7,511 nucleotides of DNA, taken from NCBI GenBank assembly GCA_012799155.1, contig JAAZLV010000091.1, positions 1 to 7,511 on the forward strand. Reading direction: 5' to 3'. Below the pieces are notes generated by a model. That model searched no databases. It was not told where the DNA came from and saw only the letters and a list, made by a program, of their open reading frames with translations. Position 1 is the first letter of the stretch. Each line of letters opens with the position of its first letter. This document shows positions 6,937-7,511 of this stretch, piece after piece. Position numbers and translations under genes: made by a program. The DNA comes from Bacteroidales bacterium (lineage in GTDB: Bacteria; Bacteroidota; Bacteroidia; Bacteroidales; Dysgonomonadaceae).

Positions 6937-7011
6937 GGGAGCGAACAAATTATTCCAATCTGACCTTTTTGTACTTTTTAAAGTTTGTGGCAAACAATAA
7001 AACATTTTCAT

Positions 7012-7019
7012 TAACTTCG
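7012..7019 (+). promoter_or_regulatory. Weak candidate -7 element for hsdM
   Basis: TAACTTCG differs from TAnnTTTG at one position. A TTTG lies at 6984-6987, but the 24-bp gap is longer than the usual 19-21. If used, the mRNA would start near 7025 and the palindrome at 7047-7058 would lie in its leader. Support is weak. Confidence 0.25.
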
Positions 7020-7046
7020 CATCAAAGTATAAATTTAACAACAATT

Positions 7047-7058
7047 GACACCGGTGTC
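7047..7058. promoter_or_regulatory. Perfect 12-bp palindrome upstream of hsdM
   Basis: GACACCGGTGTC is a perfect palindrome and stands out as GC-rich in AT-rich surroundings. It ends 31 bp before the hsdM start codon, in the leader or promoter region. It could bind a dimeric regulator of the restriction-modification operon, or be a methylation target. No protein is known to me for it. Confidence 0.45.
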
Positions 7059-7089
7059 GTTTTAGATACTACCAGAATATAAAAAGCAA

Positions 7090-7511
7090 ATGAACAATTT
7101 TAAAGAAAAAGCCGATCTGATATGGCGGGTGGCTGATTTATTGAGGGGCGACTATAAGCAGTCGGACTACGGAAAAGTTATACTTCCCATGACCGTAATC
7201 AGGCGACTGGATTGTGTGCTTGAGCCAACAAAACAGAAGGTGTTAGATCATCTTCCGAAAGTTCAAACACTTAATGAGGTAATTGTAGAAAAGACCTTAA
7301 ACAAAGTTGCCGGCTACAACTTCCATAATAGAAGTCCTTTTAATTTTGACAAGCTGATAGCCGATCCAAACAATATAGCTTTAAATTTAAGAGCATATAT
7401 AAATGGCTTTTCTGCAAGCGCACGTGAAATACTCGAGTATTTCAACTTCGATGTGCAAATAGACCTAATGGATGACCCAAACACAGATCTTCTCTTCAGA
7501 GTTGTTAAATC
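7090..7511 (+). CDS. hsdM: Type I restriction-modification system DNA methyltransferase subunit HsdM, N-terminal part
   Basis: The first 140 codons of a modification subunit that continues past the right edge. It begins MNNFKEKADLIW and contains DLLRGDYKQSDYGKVILP followed by MTVIRRLDCVLEPTK, the characteristic HsdM N-terminal helical domain. Further along come KVAGYNFHN, the segment LRAYINGFS, and REILEYFNF, also typical of HsdM. The S-adenosylmethionine and NPPF catalytic motifs would lie further on, outside the window. HsdM methylates adenine at the sequence chosen by HsdS, protecting DNA from HsdR; hsdS and hsdR would be expected to the right. The start is the first ATG of the conserved N-terminus; the region before it (AATATAAAAAGCAA) is A-rich with no Shine-Dalgarno, normal for this phylum. 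Codon use is more AT-rich than in the PUL genes, consistent with an acquired defence locus. Confidence 0.93.
   Translation, partial: MNNFKEKADLIWRVADLLRGDYKQSDYGKVILPMTVIRRLDCVLEPTKQKVLDHLPKVQTLNEVIVEKTLNKVAGYNFHNRSPFNFDKLIADPNNIALNLRAYINGFSASAREILEYFNFDVQIDLMDDPNTDLLFRVVK

Larger units (their letters stand above)
6295..7089. other. Gene-poor interval with remnants and symmetric sites
   Basis: These 795 bases contain no intact gene I can support. From left to right there is the tRNA promoter, a start-less reading frame to 6465, about 100 bp with nothing recognised, a GC-rich hairpin with direct repeats, an AT-rich dyad cluster with a promoter, two overlapping gene remnants on opposite strands, and the upstream region of hsdM. 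The right part is more AT-rich than the PUL genes to the left. The mix of a truncated transposase and a truncated ATPase gene points to past insertion and deletion. Confidence 0.7.

Noticed and set aside
6634..7044. 136-codon minus-strand frame as an intact gene
   Set aside because: Only the middle (about 6805-6936) resembles a transposase; both flanks are unrelated sequence, so I call a remnant rather than a gene.
1..7511. CRISPR array or other RNA gene
   Set aside because: No spaced identical repeats of CRISPR type and no rRNA or second tRNA cloverleaf were seen.

Overview
The window looks like a Bacteroidetes chromosome, most likely order Bacteroidales. The evidence is a SusC-type TonB-dependent receptor beside an SDDD-type surface lipoprotein, a hybrid two-component regulator (HTCS) with 14 reg_prop blades, several TAnnTTTG promoter elements, and no Shine-Dalgarno sequences at the gene starts. 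The sequence alone does not give genus or species.

Left two thirds (about 1-6222): the regulatory end of a polysaccharide utilisation locus (PUL). On the minus strand a SusE/SusF-like surface lipoprotein (352-1836) is followed after 19 bp by the N-terminus of a SusC/RagA-type receptor (332-1, running off the left edge). A 303-bp control region (1837-2139) separates them from a divergent HTCS gene (2140-6222, plus strand). This single protein carries a periplasmic sensor, histidine kinase, response-regulator receiver and AraC-type DNA-binding domain. The likely circuit is that the sensor detects a glycan breakdown product in the periplasm, phosphate moves from the kinase to the receiver, and the AraC domain activates the divergent lipoprotein-susC operon. 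The lipoprotein would capture glycan at the surface and SusC would import oligosaccharides. SusD and any enzymes would lie beyond the left edge.

Middle (6220-6294): a complete tRNA-Val(GAC) gene on the minus strand, convergent with the HTCS. Its last base falls on the first base of the HTCS stop codon.

Right part (6295-7089): nearly 800 bp without an intact gene, a graveyard of fragments and symmetric sites. It holds a start-less reading frame (up to 6465), a GC-rich hairpin with purine-rich direct repeats (6565-6624), a cluster of AT-rich dyads around a good Bacteroidetes promoter (6659-6734), a 28-codon remnant resembling the C-terminus of DUF4143-type ATPases (6737-6823), and a decayed antisense piece of an IS3-family orfA (about 6805-6936). 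A perfect 12-bp palindrome (7047-7058) lies just before a type I restriction-modification methyltransferase gene, hsdM (7090 to the right edge), probably the start of an hsd operon. Base composition becomes visibly more AT-rich from about 6640 onward, consistent with an accessory region.

I see no clearly undescribed multi-gene system. The most interesting points are the lipoprotein placed ahead of susC, the apparently leaderless HTCS promoter, the stop-codon/tRNA overlap, and an intact-looking promoter/operator in front of a gene remnant.
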